A DNA stretch of 64,000 bases from Cladophialophora immunda (lineage: Eukaryota; Ascomycota; Eurotiomycetes; Chaetothyriales; Herpotrichiellaceae): the NCBI RefSeq assembly GCF_000835495.1, contig NW_015622542.1, positions 3,990,485-4,054,484 of the forward strand, given 5' to 3'. Under the pieces are notes generated by a model, which was not told the DNA's origin, ran no database searches, and saw only the letters and a list, made by a program, of their open reading frames with translations. The position numbers were made by a program, and so were the translations under genes. This document shows positions 1-11,227 of this stretch, piece by piece; position 1 is the stretch's first letter, and the number at the start of each line of letters is the position of its first letter.

Positions 1-836
1 TTAGGGAGAGAGGACGCTGCTCTGATAGTTCCACGGGAGGCAGAGCAGCGGTGAAGAGCTGGAAGACGGGAAGTGATGTGGTGCTGTGGATGTGATGTGA
101 TGGGAGGGAAGTCCAAGTTTGAAGTCTGAGTGGAGGGTCAGTTTGTCAGTTGGCGTTGTGGCAGCTGCGGGTCGAAGTGCCAATGAACCAAGGGCTTTCA
201 GGGCTCTTAGGCAGTTACCAACCGCAGGTCGGGGCAGCCTTGGGGCCGTTGATTTGCTGCCGGCCACTGGAGCAGACCCTTAGCTAGCCTTTTAGGCACC
301 CACCTCACTTACAAAGTGCTGGTCGCTGCCCAATCCATACCCACTCCTCGGATCAACCGAGGACTGGGCTCATGCAATGCGGGTGGTTAACTTTTCTTCC
401 ATCGACTTGCAGAAGGAGTAACGAGGACAATGAAAATACGAGGCCGTGGAGCGAATGGCACAAAGGAATGGCTTGCGGACACGTGCAGTCCCTCTACAAT
501 CACCCAGCGGGACACGCCAGGTCACAGTTCGCAGCTCGAATCCAATTAAATTGTCTCAAGAACAGGGCAAGGGAAAGCTACGTAGAGCTCCTCCGTAACT
601 ATGGTTCGTGTCACAAGCAAGAAATTCGATGAACGCACACGGTCTTCTGGCATCAACGTGGTCTCAGGCAACAGCATCACACCTGGTTCCCCATATCAAG
701 CGCCATGAACCTATGCATGTCTACTATCGAACAGAGCCGTGGGTATCATGCAATCACAAAAACTTTTTTCCCACAGACATTGGCTGGGTTGGAAGGACAG
801 GCATCGATCGTCCGCTCGTCACCTGTGTTGTCAAGT
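1..836. other. Intergenic, no supported gene
   Basis: No convincing coding signal. A minus-strand open frame at 1-267 is low-complexity (Ser, Pro, Thr-rich) and matches nothing I recognise. The stretch lies downstream of the minus-strand MTR4 stop codon, so its right part probably holds the MTR4 3' UTR. Confidence 0.5.
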
Positions 837-3800
837 CTAGAGATACAGTGACTGAGCTGCCACGATATCTCGCCTTACCTTGTTCAACGCCTCCTCGAAC
901 TTCTTCTCCAATTCTTCACTCCCCATGACCTTCGAGGCTTCTGCCATTTGACGCAGTGCTTCTTCGAGTCGGCGAAAAGTACGGATCAAGCTGCCTTCGT
1001 ACACATCGGTCATTTTGCTGTGTTCACAGTCAGCATTTGCCACTCCCAGCGGCCTTTCCGCAACCTACCAAATCTCGCCGAAAGATTTCCCAGTTGCCCA
1101 CGCATAGATTACTGGCATAAGCTGCCATTTGAACCCTAGGACGTACTCTTCCTCGTTCACGGCCAACTTCGACTCCACCGACACCTTGGCAATGTGTCTG
1201 GCCTGTCTCTGTATCTCACGCAAAGGCCTCGCAAGGTCCTCGCTTAGGTTAGGGGCCTCATTGACCTTTTCTTCAAAGACAAAACAACTCATGACTGCTG
1301 CACATTGCTCTGGCGTCAAGTCGTTGAAGAATCGGTTGAAGAGAAGCTCACTAAGCATCAATTCATCGCCAGTGCTGATCTCACATGCAACACGAGCCTT
1401 GAGTTGGACCACTTCATCCTCGTTGATAAACTGCAATCGGCGAAGGACTCGCTTCCGGCACTTCAACTCTTCCAGTTGCATGATTGCATGTGCGTCTTGG
1501 ATTTGCTTCTTTAGATTTCGGATCTTGTTGGTAAGCATCACCTTTGCCGCGTACTGGTTGTAAAGACCCTCTAGGCGAGGAGAGTGGTGTAGTGGGTTGG
1601 CGACCAGCCTAGACTCCATAATCTCGATTTTGCGAAGTAGATCCTTGAACGAGTTATCTGTAATCTTCATATTCTCAATCGGATCCAGCACAGCCAGACC
1701 GTCAGGGAATCGTCTCTTCACTTCTGCCAATGCCTGCTGCACTTTCTTTTTCTCCTCCGAGATTGTCATGTCGGCAGGGGGGAATATGCGAATATGAGAG
1801 ATCTTTTGGACGCATTTGAGTGAGACCGGGACGACTTCGACTTTGGACTTCTCACCAGGTTCAGGAGGACGGATTCCTTGCGGGAGAGACTGGAAAGTCT
1901 TTGTTGCTGGGGCAGGTCCCTCAGCAACCTCCAGAGCAATGTCAAGAATCCACTCCTCCTGAGGTGTCAACTTTTCACCCGATTTGCTTTGGCTTCTCTT
2001 TGTAAAGTTCAGGACTGCTCCCCAGCCAAAATCATGCTCTCCATCCTTTATCTCCACCAGACGACCCGGCTGCATGAAGGGCAGACAGTAGTTGGGATGG
2101 ATAATCACCATACGCATGTCTTCGGCATAGACATCAAGTTGTTTCCTGAGCTCGTAGTAGGCTCGGATTGAGCTTTCGTCTTCAATAACCATTGCCGACT
2201 TTTCTGCTTCCAGTTGCTGCAGTTCTTTCTCGAGGCCAGACACGCTGGCAGTGTTTTGGAACTGATGGAAGCATCTCTCAAGCATAAACTCGGGGGAGAT
2301 ACCTTCGACCCGAAGCAGATTTAGAATCATATTGTAACCAAGGTAAAAGGCGGAGTTCAGCTTATCCTGCTCGCCACGAACGATGTCCTTAGCAACGCCT
2401 GGTTCCATCTGCTGGTCGATCATCATGATAACAATACCTCGTTCGTCAAGTCCACGACGCCCAGCACGACCAGACATTTGGATAAATTCAGAAGGCGTTA
2501 TCCATCGTTGTGAGATACCGTCAAATTTGCGCACGCTGGTAAAGACGACAGTCTTAGCCGGCATGTTGAGCCCGATGGAGAATGTCTCGGTTGCGAACAG
2601 AACCTTGATCAATCCTTCCTGGAACAGAATTTCGATGGTCTCCTTGAGAATTGGCAACAAGCCGGAGTGATGGATACCGATACCTCGCCTCAGCAAGGGC
2701 AATAAGTGTTGGATTTGCGGCAAATTCTTGTCCTCTGGCGAAAGCATTTCCAAGGCGCTGTCAAAAACTTTCGAGACCATGGCCTTCTCCGACTCTTCAT
2801 TGAAGGACATGCTGCTCATTTGAATGGCGTAAGCCTCGCAATCTCTCTTGCTGAAGCTGAATACGATGACTGGGTTGTAATTCTTGGTCATGATCATCCG
2901 GACAATCTTGTAGATATCAGAGGGACCCTTAGTGCCTCCTTTATTCAACTTCTTGTCCCTTCCTTTGCCCTTCCTACGGGCCAAGGCATTTGCAGGATCG
3001 TCACCTTGTTTGTTGGCAATCGAACTCATGGCTTTCTGGAAGTTCTCTTCTCTGAACACACCCTTTTCGTCCACAATCAAGTGAATCCCGTCCGCGCCGG
3101 CGGGAAAGAAGTAGTGTTGCAAAGGGGTCGGTCTGAAGTCTGTGTAGACAACGTGACAGGGTTGGTTATGGGTCTTGGTGATCCACTCAGCGAACTGCAT
3201 TGCGTTGGGGATGGTGGCTGACAGGAAAACATAGCGCACTTTGTCAGGAAGTAGAATGATTGTCTCTTCCCACACAACGCCTCGGACTTTGTCTCGCAGG
3301 TAGTGAATCTCGTCGAAAATCACCCAGCCCACTTCGCGCATGATCTCGGACCCGCGATAAAGCATTGAGCGCAAAATTTCGGTAGTCATGACTAGGCAGG
3401 TGGCTGTAGGGTTGATGGTGACATCTCCAGTCATGAGACCAACATCACCGAAGTCGGCTTGGAACTCACGATATTTCTGGTTGCTGAGCGCCTTGATGGG
3501 ACTGGTGTAAATGACTCGCTGGTTGTTTTTGAGGCACTGAGCAATTGCATATTCGGCCACGACAGTCTTGCCTGCACTGGTATGAGCGGAGACGAGGACG
3601 CTCTCATTTCGTTCAATCGAGGCAATAGAGACTTGTTGAAATGGATCGAGCTGGAACTTCCAGGTCCGAGCAGGTTCTGCAGGTGGTTTGTGCTCTGAGA
3701 TGGGTACGTAGTCATAGTCTGGCGGCAAAGCAACTTGGTGACGAACTTGGTGTGACAAGATAACCTTCTCTTCTTCCTTGCCTGGTAGCAAGCCAGCCGA

Positions 3801-4097
3801 TGCAGCGACTTCTCTAGATTGTTCGGTCTCGAAGGTATCGGTCACGACCGGTTCGGGTTCGTCTTCCATACGCATTCGTTTGACATCTGGAGCGTCTGCA
3901 TCCACCATCTCCTTATCAGCATCTTCCGAAACCGAGGCACTCCTGTCACTAGAGGGAGCAGTCGCTTCTTCGCCGTCGGGACCATCCTTCACTTCGCCAT
4001 TGGCCTGTCGCTTCAACCGCTTTCTTTGCGCTTTAGTGAGCGATGTCGCTGGTGGCGCCTGGCCATTTTCTTCGAAAACTTCGAAGAGCTCATCCAT
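837..4097 (-). CDS. mtr4: Exosome-associated DExH RNA helicase Mtr4/Dob1
   Basis: Nuclear 3'-5' RNA helicase that unwinds substrates for the exosome as part of TRAMP (rRNA, snoRNA and aberrant transcript processing). Two exons: 1069-4097 and 837-1017. The 51-base intron 1018-1068 (GTAGGT donor, CTGAC branch, ACACAG acceptor) joins GEI to CKMTDVYEG and restores the invariant C-terminus ending [14 protein letters not shown]. The product is 1069 residues, close to yeast Mtr4. Visible motifs: Walker A AHTSAGKT at 171-178, DEIH at 262-265, SAT at 293-295, [13 protein letters not shown] at 501-513, [10 protein letters not shown] at 540-549, then a KOW/arch-type insertion near 670-700 and the C-terminal DSHCT region. 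The first 100 residues are acidic and variable, as usual. Divergent from the COX8-type gene. The family assignment is secure; Ski2 is excluded by the N-terminus and C-terminus. Confidence 0.97.
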
Positions 4098-4393
4098 TTT
4101 CAGGGAGGGTTGAAGGCTGTGCTCTTCACGTAGGGAGAGTGTCGCGACAGTCGGCTGTGAAAATCAGTGTAGCGGAAAGGCGACGAAAGAAATTATGTGA
4201 AAGTCTGTAAATGGAAGGTGCGCCGAAAGCCTTGCCAAGTCCAGTGGAGAGCTAAGGAGCAGCTTCGATCAATTGAGGGCCGACATCACCTTACTTTGTA
4301 CATCTCTTCCACCACCACCATTTCTGGAGCGAGCGAGAGATAACGGTATGGCTAACACATTTGGTCTCGGTAGTGTACTGATGCAGCCTCTAG
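4098..4393. promoter_or_regulatory. Divergent promoter region MTR4 / COX8
   Basis: 296 bases between two divergent start codons. It must hold both promoters and 5' UTRs. No specific element stands out beyond pyrimidine-rich tracts near 4305-4320. Confidence 0.45.
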
Positions 4394-4736
4394 ATGAACG
4401 CCCAAGCTATCCTCCGCGCCAGAATGGCGACCCAACTTGTCGCCCGCCGCGGCTTCTCCTCCACTGTCCGTCGAGCAGACAACTTCAGCCCTTATCATTA
4501 CCCTGAAGGACCTTACACCAATTTGCCTTTCAACACAAAGACAAGATTCTTCTGGCTGCGATACTGGGGGTTCATGTGTAAGGCTCCTTTCGACTTGGGA
4601 GGCGTACAAGACTAAATGGAGAGTACAGTCACCGGATTCGCCATTCCTTTCGGCTTGGCCGGTAAGCGTTGGACGCAGAATGTTTCCTAAGAGATATACT
4701 GACACACAGACAGTCTGGCACACATACAAGGCTTAA
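4394..4736 (+). CDS. cox8: Cytochrome c oxidase subunit VIIc (yeast Cox8 type)
   Basis: Small nuclear-encoded subunit of mitochondrial complex IV with one transmembrane helix. Three exons: 4394-4577, 4629-4661 and 4714-4736, separated by introns 4578-4628 and 4662-4713. Splicing gives 79 residues ending in FTGFAIPFGLAVWHTYKA. No single frame shows this whole protein, because the 33-base and 23-base exons are lost without splicing. The N-terminus (MNAQAILRARMATQLVARRG, then FSSTVRR) is a typical mitochondrial presequence with an RxFSS-like cleavage context. The mature part begins near HYPEGPYTNLPF, the family signature. A second ATG at 4424 (MATQLVARR) would also give a usable presequence, so the start is uncertain by ten codons. 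Confidence 0.9.
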
Positions 4737-5093
4737 GAGATCCGGAGAGTTTGGAGTCTGCCATGGAATGTCAAATCGCGTGAGGAACCAGTGCGGGAAT
4801 GGCACCCTCGCAACTGGAATTTGTACAGAGCCAGAAATAAAATCCCTTCAGCCACTATGGATGTCTATTGCTTCTCAATCTCTCCAATTGCTCATTGCGA
4901 AGATGTCTTATGGCCTTTGCTGTTGGTTTGCCCCGTCCATCATACCCAGGGAGCACCAGAATGCTGTCCAATCAGAATGCGCGTAACCTTGCAGTAAATT
5001 TTATTCTCCAAAATACCTATTTTCCTACAGACCTTCAACTTTCCCGTCCACGATTAGGCAGTGCAATGTAATGCCGACTCACTGACTGTCACC
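4737..5093. other. Intergenic: COX8 3' UTR and ELP1 promoter
   Basis: Tandem (same strand) spacer of 357 bases. No gene was found. An in-frame ATG at 5061 precedes the preferred ELP1 start at 5094. Confidence 0.45.
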
Positions 5094-8000
5094 ATGCGAA
5101 ATCTGAGGACAATAGCATATCGTGAGTCCCGGCTACCGGATGGTCTGCCGTTAACAGCCACAGCATGGGACACCTCGATGAATGCAATAATTTGTGCATT
5201 TGGCCCAACTCCTACGCAGCCCATTATCGAACTGAAAAGAAGAGTTGAGACCTCGTCCGGTCAAGGCGAGTTCGTGACCATCACTTCATGGGACTCGCCA
5301 TGCCCGCTCCCACACCTAGAATGTGATGAAATTCTGCTGCTTCAATATTTCCCAGACACTGCAACATCTTGCATTGTCTTGGCCGGCGGAGATGTTGTGG
5401 TTGTGCGCGACGATCCGAGTCCGGAACAAGAAAAGATCGAAATTGTCGGCACCGTCGACGTCGGAATCTGTGCTGCCGCTTGGGCCCCAGATGAAGAACT
5501 ACTAGCCATTGTCACCTGTGCAGACACGCTCGTACTGATGAGCAGGACTTTCGAACCGCTCAATGAAGGTACTCTATCTCCAGAAGATCTCAAAGTTTCC
5601 AAACATGTCTCGGTTGGCTGGGGCCACAAGGAGACTCAGTTTCAAGGCCGACGCGCAAAAGCTATGCGAGATCCTACAGTGCCAGAAAAGGTTGATGAGG
5701 GCAGATTGAGCCGTTTCGAGGATAACAAAGTTACGGTCAGTTGGCGAGGAGACGGGCAATACCTTGCCATAAGCAGCGTGGTGCCTGGTCAACGCCGAGT
5801 CATCCGGGTTTTCACGCGTGAGGCTGCCCTGGACAGTGCTAGTGAGCCGGTCGACGGTTTGGAGTCTGCCTTGAGCTGGAAGCCCTCAGGGAATCTCATT
5901 GCTAGTGCCAGGCGAGCTGAGAACAAGTTGGAGGTCGTCTTCTTCGAGAGAAATGGTCTCCGTCATGGCCAGTTTGATCTTAGAACGACTAAAGAAGAAA
6001 TGGATGAGTGGGCGTCTAGCATTTCCCTTTTCTGGAACACAGACTCTACAGTCCTGGCCGTCGCCTTCAAGGATAGGGTGCAATTTTGGACGATGGGGAA
6101 TTATCACTACTATCTGAAGCAAGAAGTCCTGTTTCATTCATCGCCCTCCAACTGGCCACTGAGGTGGCATCCCGAAGCACCTCTGAGAGCGTCCTTGGGT
6201 AACACCAAAAAGCTCTTGGACCTCACCTTCCTTTCTGCGGTGTCAGCAGGTAGCATAGTCCCTCCACACGACTATGGCATCGTCGCTGTCGTCGATGGCA
6301 GAACACTGAAACTCACACCCTTCAAGCAAGCCGGTGTGCCGCCACCAATGGCTTTCTGCGAGGCCGTTTTCGACCACAATATCATTGACTGCGCCGTCGG
6401 TCAAGATGGCCGAAGAGTTGCAGTCCTAACGACAGGAACGGTGGAACTGTGTGAATGGAAGACTCGTGCAAACGGTAAAGGCGACCTGGTATTTACGACG
6501 ACAGTCGAGCGGCGTGCCCATCAACTTCCGACATTTCAGACAGGACCGGAGCCTCTCCACTATACTCAGATCGCCTTCAGGAACGACGAGATATTTCTCA
6601 TCGCGCCAATGCAAGCAACGAGGGCAGCGTCTTGTTGGAAGTCAATGTGGCACGAGGGTTCGAGCATATCTTGGGAACAAGTTCTTGTGCCTGAACGTTC
6701 TGAGAGCCTGATGACCGACGTGTTCTCTGAGTCTCTCTTCGCGACCGATCCGACTGAGAATGCAACAGTCCAGCTCTCAGACTATACGGGATCGAGGGGT
6801 CTGGAATCCATCAAACTAAGTGGTAGTCAGCCCAACAGCTCCGTCTTAACGCTTCGCTACACGGGATATGATCAGAGCAACGGTGAGACGAACGGCCACG
6901 CCCCAAACTACCATAAAGTCTCTTTATCGCTCAAGGGAAACCTGTACGTCAACGACATGCTTCTTATCCGCGAAGTCACGTCCTACATGTTGACCTGCAC
7001 ACACCTTATCTTCACAACATCCTCACATCTCTTAAAATTCGTCCATCTTACCCATCCCTCAGCCATGCAACTACCCAAAGACACGCCAGAGATCGACGAA
7101 CGCTGCAGAAACATCGAAAGAGGCGCACGCATCGTGACGGTTGTCCCATCCATCTACGCCGTTGTTCTCCAGATGCCACGCGGGAACCTCGAGACGATCT
7201 ACCCTCGCCTGCTAGTTCTTTCTGGAATCCGCAAGCACCTTAAACAACAGGACTATCTTGCTGCTTTTCTGGCTTGTCAAACCCACCAGGTCGATATGAA
7301 CATCCTACACGACTATGACCCAGACACATTCCTGTCCAACGTGCCCAAATTCATCGATCAACTTAGAAAACCCAGCCGCGTAGATGGCTTTCTCTCGAAG
7401 CTCAAGGACGAGGATGTCACGCAGACGCTCTACCGGGACACAACATTGCAGTCCCAACCTGAGCCTGAGCCACCCTCTGCCTCCAATCTAAAACCACCCA
7501 ACGTTGTTCCGGGGAGCAAAATCAACAAGATTGCCGACGCGTTCCTCTCCAGCCTGGCTTCGAAATCTTCGTCTTACTTGCAAACCATCATAACAGCCCA
7601 TGTGTGCAAGCGTCCTCCGGATTTATTCTCTGCCCTGACGCTGGTCTCGACCCTTCTCCAAACTTCCAAAGAAGAGGCGGACACTGCAATCTCTCACCTC
7701 TTCTTCCTCACGCCCAACCCATCCCTCCTGTTCGACGCTGCTCTCTCGCTCTACAATCTCGGCTTGGCACTTCTCGTCGCGCAGAATGACAGTTCGAGAG
7801 ATCCAAGAGAATACATGCCCTACCTGCAATCTCTCCAGGATATGCCGGAACTGAAGCGGAAGTATGCAATTGACGACCACCTCAAGAAACACAGCAAAGC
7901 ACTGGGTTCGTTACATGCGATGGGAGAGCACGAGCAAGCTGCTTCCTACACGGTCAAACATTCCCTGTACACCACGGCAATGGAGCTTTACAAGTATGAT

Positions 8001-9119
8001 CAAGTTCATCTCACGGAAATAACCCGCATGTACGCTGAATATCTGACGGCTCAAAAATCTCAGCACGCGCAAGCTGCTACACTGTACGAGTCCCTGGGCG
8101 ATTACGATGCTGCGTACAAGCTGTATGCACTGGCACACAAGTGGCAAGAGGCATTGGCCTGCGCTACCCTCGTTCCTTTGGCGGCTACGCAACTCAAATC
8201 GCTCGCTCAGAGCCTGGCAACAACGCTGACGGATGAAAATCGCGATTTCCGAGCAGCGGCGACGATCCACGTTGACTATCTTTCCAGCATTCCCGAGGCA
8301 GCAAAGCTTCTGTGCCGGGGATCTTATTTTGCGGAAGCAATGCGCATTCTCGCCCACGACAACCACCCCATCTCAGAGATCCACCAGATCATAGACGCAG
8401 GGCTGGGCGAGAAAGTTGGCGAGATCCTCGAACTTCTCGCAGACTGTCGCGCGCAACTGAACGCACAGGTCCCGCGCATCGTCGAGCTCCGGAAGAAGAA
8501 GGAGGAGGATCCGTTGGCTTTCTTTGGCGGTGATCCCACCAGCGCTGCGGACGGCGCGGCAGGAGACATCCCGGACAACGTTTCCCTCGCACCCACGGAC
8601 GCCAGCACCTTGGGTGGCCAGAGCCTCTTCACCCGCTACGGCAGCAACGCTAGCAAGTTTGGTGGCACAGTGGCTTCCAACGTGTCCAGGAAGACGTCAA
8701 AGACGAAACGTCGCGAAGAACGCAAGCGTGCCCGCGGCAAAAAGGGGTCGGTGTACGAGGAGGAATACCTCGTTGCCAGTGTGGGGAGACTGATCGACCG
8801 CGTCAATGGTCTCCATGACGAAGTTGGTCGCCTTCTCGCGGGTCTCTTCAGACGGGGGATGCGAGAGCAAGCGAGACAAGTCGACGAAAACATGAAGGAA
8901 ATCTGCCAGGCCTGCGAAAGAGCCAGAGAGGACGTCTGGGAGGTGGCCAAAAAGGGTGAAATGGAGGGCCAGGTTGAAGAGAGTACGTACGATAGAGACG
9001 GGCAAGGAAGACCTCCTGGAGCAGAAGGTGTGTTCTGGGATAGCCAGCAGGAAAGTCAGAGAAAAAGAGAGGCGCCCGAAGTGAAGGGTTGGATTTCCAG
9101 GGAGCCCGTGGCTTCATGA
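5094..9119 (+). CDS. elp1: Elongator complex scaffold subunit Elp1 (IKI3)
   Basis: Largest subunit of Elongator, which adds carboxymethyl-type groups to wobble uridine 34 of tRNAs in the cytoplasm. Single exon of 1341 residues from MRNLRTIAYRES; the upstream in-frame ATG at 5061 would add 11 unconserved residues. The N-terminal half has WD40-type beta-propeller blades (about 1-730), and the C-terminal half is a TPR-like alpha solenoid (about 750-1180; repeated SLGDYDAAYKLYALAHKW-like helices). A strongly basic stretch near 1198-1215 (TSKTKRREERKRARGKKGS) followed by VYEEEYLVASVGRLIDRV is the conserved tRNA-contact and dimerisation region. Length is normal for the family. Convergent with NDC1, whose stop codon lies only 51 bases away. 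Confidence 0.96.
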   Translation: MRNLRTIAYRESRLPDGLPLTATAWDTSMNAIICAFGPTPTQPIIELKRRVETSSGQGEFVTITSWDSPCPLPHLECDEILLLQYFPDTATSCIVLAGGDVVVVRDDPSPEQEKIEIVGTVDVGICAAAWAPDEELLAIVTCADTLVLMSRTFEPLNEGTLSPEDLKVSKHVSVGWGHKETQFQGRRAKAMRDPTVPEKVDEGRLSRFEDNKVTVSWRGDGQYLAISSVVPGQRRVIRVFTREAALDSASEPVDGLESALSWKPSGNLIASARRAENKLEVVFFERNGLRHGQFDLRTTKEEMDEWASSISLFWNTDSTVLAVAFKDRVQFWTMGNYHYYLKQEVLFHSSPSNWPLRWHPEAPLRASLGNTKKLLDLTFLSAVSAGSIVPPHDYGIVAVVDGRTLKLTPFKQAGVPPPMAFCEAVFDHNIIDCAVGQDGRRVAVLTTGTVELCEWKTRANGKGDLVFTTTVERRAHQLPTFQTGPEPLHYTQIAFRNDEIFLIAPMQATRAASCWKSMWHEGSSISWEQVLVPERSESLMTDVFSESLFATDPTENATVQLSDYTGSRGLESIKLSGSQPNSSVLTLRYTGYDQSNGETNGHAPNYHKVSLSLKGNLYVNDMLLIREVTSYMLTCTHLIFTTSSHLLKFVHLTHPSAMQLPKDTPEIDERCRNIERGARIVTVVPSIYAVVLQMPRGNLETIYPRLLVLSGIRKHLKQQDYLAAFLACQTHQVDMNILHDYDPDTFLSNVPKFIDQLRKPSRVDGFLSKLKDEDVTQTLYRDTTLQSQPEPEPPSASNLKPPNVVPGSKINKIADAFLSSLASKSSSYLQTIITAHVCKRPPDLFSALTLVSTLLQTSKEEADTAISHLFFLTPNPSLLFDAALSLYNLGLALLVAQNDSSRDPREYMPYLQSLQDMPELKRKYAIDDHLKKHSKALGSLHAMGEHEQAASYTVKHSLYTTAMELYKYDQVHLTEITRMYAEYLTAQKSQHAQAATLYESLGDYDAAYKLYALAHKWQEALACATLVPLAATQLKSLAQSLATTLTDENRDFRAAATIHVDYLSSIPEAAKLLCRGSYFAEAMRILAHDNHPISEIHQIIDAGLGEKVGEILELLADCRAQLNAQVPRIVELRKKKEEDPLAFFGGDPTSAADGAAGDIPDNVSLAPTDASTLGGQSLFTRYGSNASKFGGTVASNVSRKTSKTKRREERKRARGKKGSVYEEEYLVASVGRLIDRVNGLHDEVGRLLAGLFRRGMREQARQVDENMKEICQACERAREDVWEVAKKGEMEGQVEESTYDRDGQGRPPGAEGVFWDSQQESQRKREAPEVKGWISREPVAS

Positions 9120-9169
9120 AACCAAGCGCCGTGGATAATAAGTCCTTGATCTAACTCGATTTTCTGGTG

Positions 9170-11227
9170 CTACCTGGCTTGTTCCATTTCTCTTCTCTGG
9201 AACAGACGGCCATTTGGAGGATTGGATCCAGACCATTCCGAAGGCTCTAATCTCGGGATCTGATCCTCTGATATCCGCTGCCTGTCCTTTGTACCTTTTT
9301 TCTGCGCGTCTTTCTGGAAGAGCCGCCTCTGCGTTGGCTGCTCGACGGCCTTGGCCTTGGGCTTTTCCTGCACTTCGTCGGGCCCTGGTGCCTGGACCGC
9401 CCTTTTTGCCTGATTGAGGTCGGCGATACCCAAGCCTTGATCAATCAAGTATACCTGAAAAGCAGACAACAACTCCTTCAGCCCGGCCCTTAATCTTGCG
9501 ATGATGATCTCAACTTCTTCGATTTCACCTGTGACACCTTGCTTGTGTTTTGATACATGGTCCTCGATTATGTTCAAGGTTTTGGTAAATGTTCTAACAG
9601 TGTCCGGCACCGTTGGAGTAGCTTTGCCGTAGGTATCTTCAGTGAGACTAGCAACCTGAATTTTGGTTACCGACTCAATTACATCAACAATCAATGCCGC
9701 GTTCCCATAGGGGGACCCGAGCACCACGGCGTTGATTCTGGCGGCATTTGTAGGGGCGAAGAACCAGCCGACACGACTTTGCTTTAGAGCAGTCATCCAT
9801 TGCTCTGCAAGACTTTTGGTTGGTGTTTGAGTTGTACCTGGCGGCTTCGCGTACTCGAGCAATTTTGTTTCGACCGATTTGGCCGTCTGCTCGATAGGCG
9901 GGTGCCAGGGCTGTTGACTACTGCCAATTTGTCGCAGCGGACTCGCCAGCAGCCTCTCACCCACGCCTGGTTTCGGGCTTGCTTGGAAGATCGATTGAGT
10001 CGGTACTTCGGGGACAATGCGCGGTAGGGATTTGATGTGGTCCGCAACGCTAGGCTGTGGCGCTGCTGGTGGAGGTCCAACAATGCGAGTTTGCACTTCT
10101 TGCAAGATTTTCAAACCAGCTTGTACCATTTGGCTCCACATTGGCCCAGTGGGTCTTTCAATATCTTCAAAAATAGCCTTCCTTCGTTCCTTATGTTTGG
10201 AGGCAATGATAGCTAGCTCCCAAAAGGCAAAAGTTCTCACGACATCTCGTTTGGCTTTTAACCCGTTGAGAAGTGTTCCGTTGGGATCTTTGCTTGAAGC
10301 GGAAAGTGGCAACCCAGACTTTGTAGGTTGCTGATTGAGGTAAATCAAAAAGAGGATCGAGGTTAGATCCCATGTTAGAATGAGAAGAAATCCGGCACCG
10401 AAGCATCGGAGAAGATACAAAGGCCGTAGAGGAGGATACCCTACCGGTCGGGCGTTTGCTCTTGATAGGTTGAAGAACGGTTTTGCCATGGCAAGATGTA
10501 GCTGCCAGAAGATATTTCGTAGGAAGATGCCGTAAATGAAAGGGGCCGCGACGATCACGGCTGCTGGTATGAGGGTACTTTCCATGAGTAAAGGCAGCAA
10601 CTTGCGTTGTAGTCGTGTCTGAATAGGCTCGACCGGGTGGGTTTCCTGTGCTTTGATATCCGGGTTCGGTGTGCTTGGTAGTTTCGAGACGGGGATGATG
10701 AGTGTTGAGTTTCCTCGATATAGATGGAACCCTGCATATGCGATTGCGAGAAGTAAGGCGTAAAGACGGAAGAATATAGGTCTCTCATTCAGAACGTCGG
10801 GAGTGTTGTGGTTCCCCCTTGTGATCCAGCCAAGTTCTGGGGAGGACCAAATGTAAGCTTCAGTGAACCACCATCCCGAGACCAAGTACCAGAACAACGT
10901 CTGCACAGCTGATACACTAAGGAAGTTGGTTCTGAATGCCGCAAAAGGGGAAAATGCCGTCTGTCTGCCGATGTTGAGGGTGGCTATCTGGAGGATGAAG
11001 ACGAATAGGCTGGACATGAAAAACAGCAACGCCTTGATTCCAGCAGGTCCGAAAGGGAACCATGACCAGATTATGTCTTTCTTCGAACCGAGCCAAAAAG
11101 CATTATTGAGGGCGACGAGGAGTGAGATCAATGCAGCATGCACAAATCGTTTATGGAGGGCGGAGGTCAGGAACCGTCGGTAGGGTCGAGGGGGAGGGCT
11201 CAAGGAGCCGGCAGCGGGACTCGCCAT
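9170..11227 (-). CDS. ndc1: Nuclear pore membrane protein Ndc1
   Basis: Integral membrane nucleoporin that anchors nuclear pore complexes and, in yeasts, spindle pole bodies in the nuclear envelope. Single exon, 685 residues, start MASPAAGSLSPPPRPYRRFL. The N-terminal 300 residues hold about six hydrophobic segments (for example around FVHAALISLLVALNNAFWL, IKALLFFMSSLFVFILQI, VQTLFWYLVSGWWF and FFRLYALLLAIAYAGFHLY), followed by a soluble C-terminal half. The LHKRFVHA entry, NAFWLGS and SWFPFGPAGI match fungal Ndc1 as I know it. The C-terminal tail after about 600 is charged and low in conservation. Divergent from PEP12 over a 403-base promoter. Confidence 0.9.
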   Translation of the reverse strand: MASPAAGSLSPPPRPYRRFLTSALHKRFVHAALISLLVALNNAFWLGSKKDIIWSWFPFGPAGIKALLFFMSSLFVFILQIATLNIGRQTAFSPFAAFRTNFLSVSAVQTLFWYLVSGWWFTEAYIWSSPELGWITRGNHNTPDVLNERPIFFRLYALLLAIAYAGFHLYRGNSTLIIPVSKLPSTPNPDIKAQETHPVEPIQTRLQRKLLPLLMESTLIPAAVIVAAPFIYGIFLRNIFWQLHLAMAKPFFNLSRANARPVGYPPLRPLYLLRCFGAGFLLILTWDLTSILFLIYLNQQPTKSGLPLSASSKDPNGTLLNGLKAKRDVVRTFAFWELAIIASKHKERRKAIFEDIERPTGPMWSQMVQAGLKILQEVQTRIVGPPPAAPQPSVADHIKSLPRIVPEVPTQSIFQASPKPGVGERLLASPLRQIGSSQQPWHPPIEQTAKSVETKLLEYAKPPGTTQTPTKSLAEQWMTALKQSRVGWFFAPTNAARINAVVLGSPYGNAALIVDVIESVTKIQVASLTEDTYGKATPTVPDTVRTFTKTLNIIEDHVSKHKQGVTGEIEEVEIIIARLRAGLKELLSAFQVYLIDQGLGIADLNQAKRAVQAPGPDEVQEKPKAKAVEQPTQRRLFQKDAQKKGTKDRQRISEDQIPRLEPSEWSGSNPPNGRLFQRREMEQAR

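Noticed and set aside
1..6. TTAGGG at the first bases, possible telomere
   Set aside because: A single copy followed by unrelated sequence; no array.
1..267. Minus-strand open frame of 88 codons at the left edge
   Set aside because: Low-complexity, no homology recognised, no splice context; stops exactly at the window edge by chance.
1129..1563. Plus-strand frames inside MTR4
   Set aside because: Antisense shadow of a strongly conserved coding exon.
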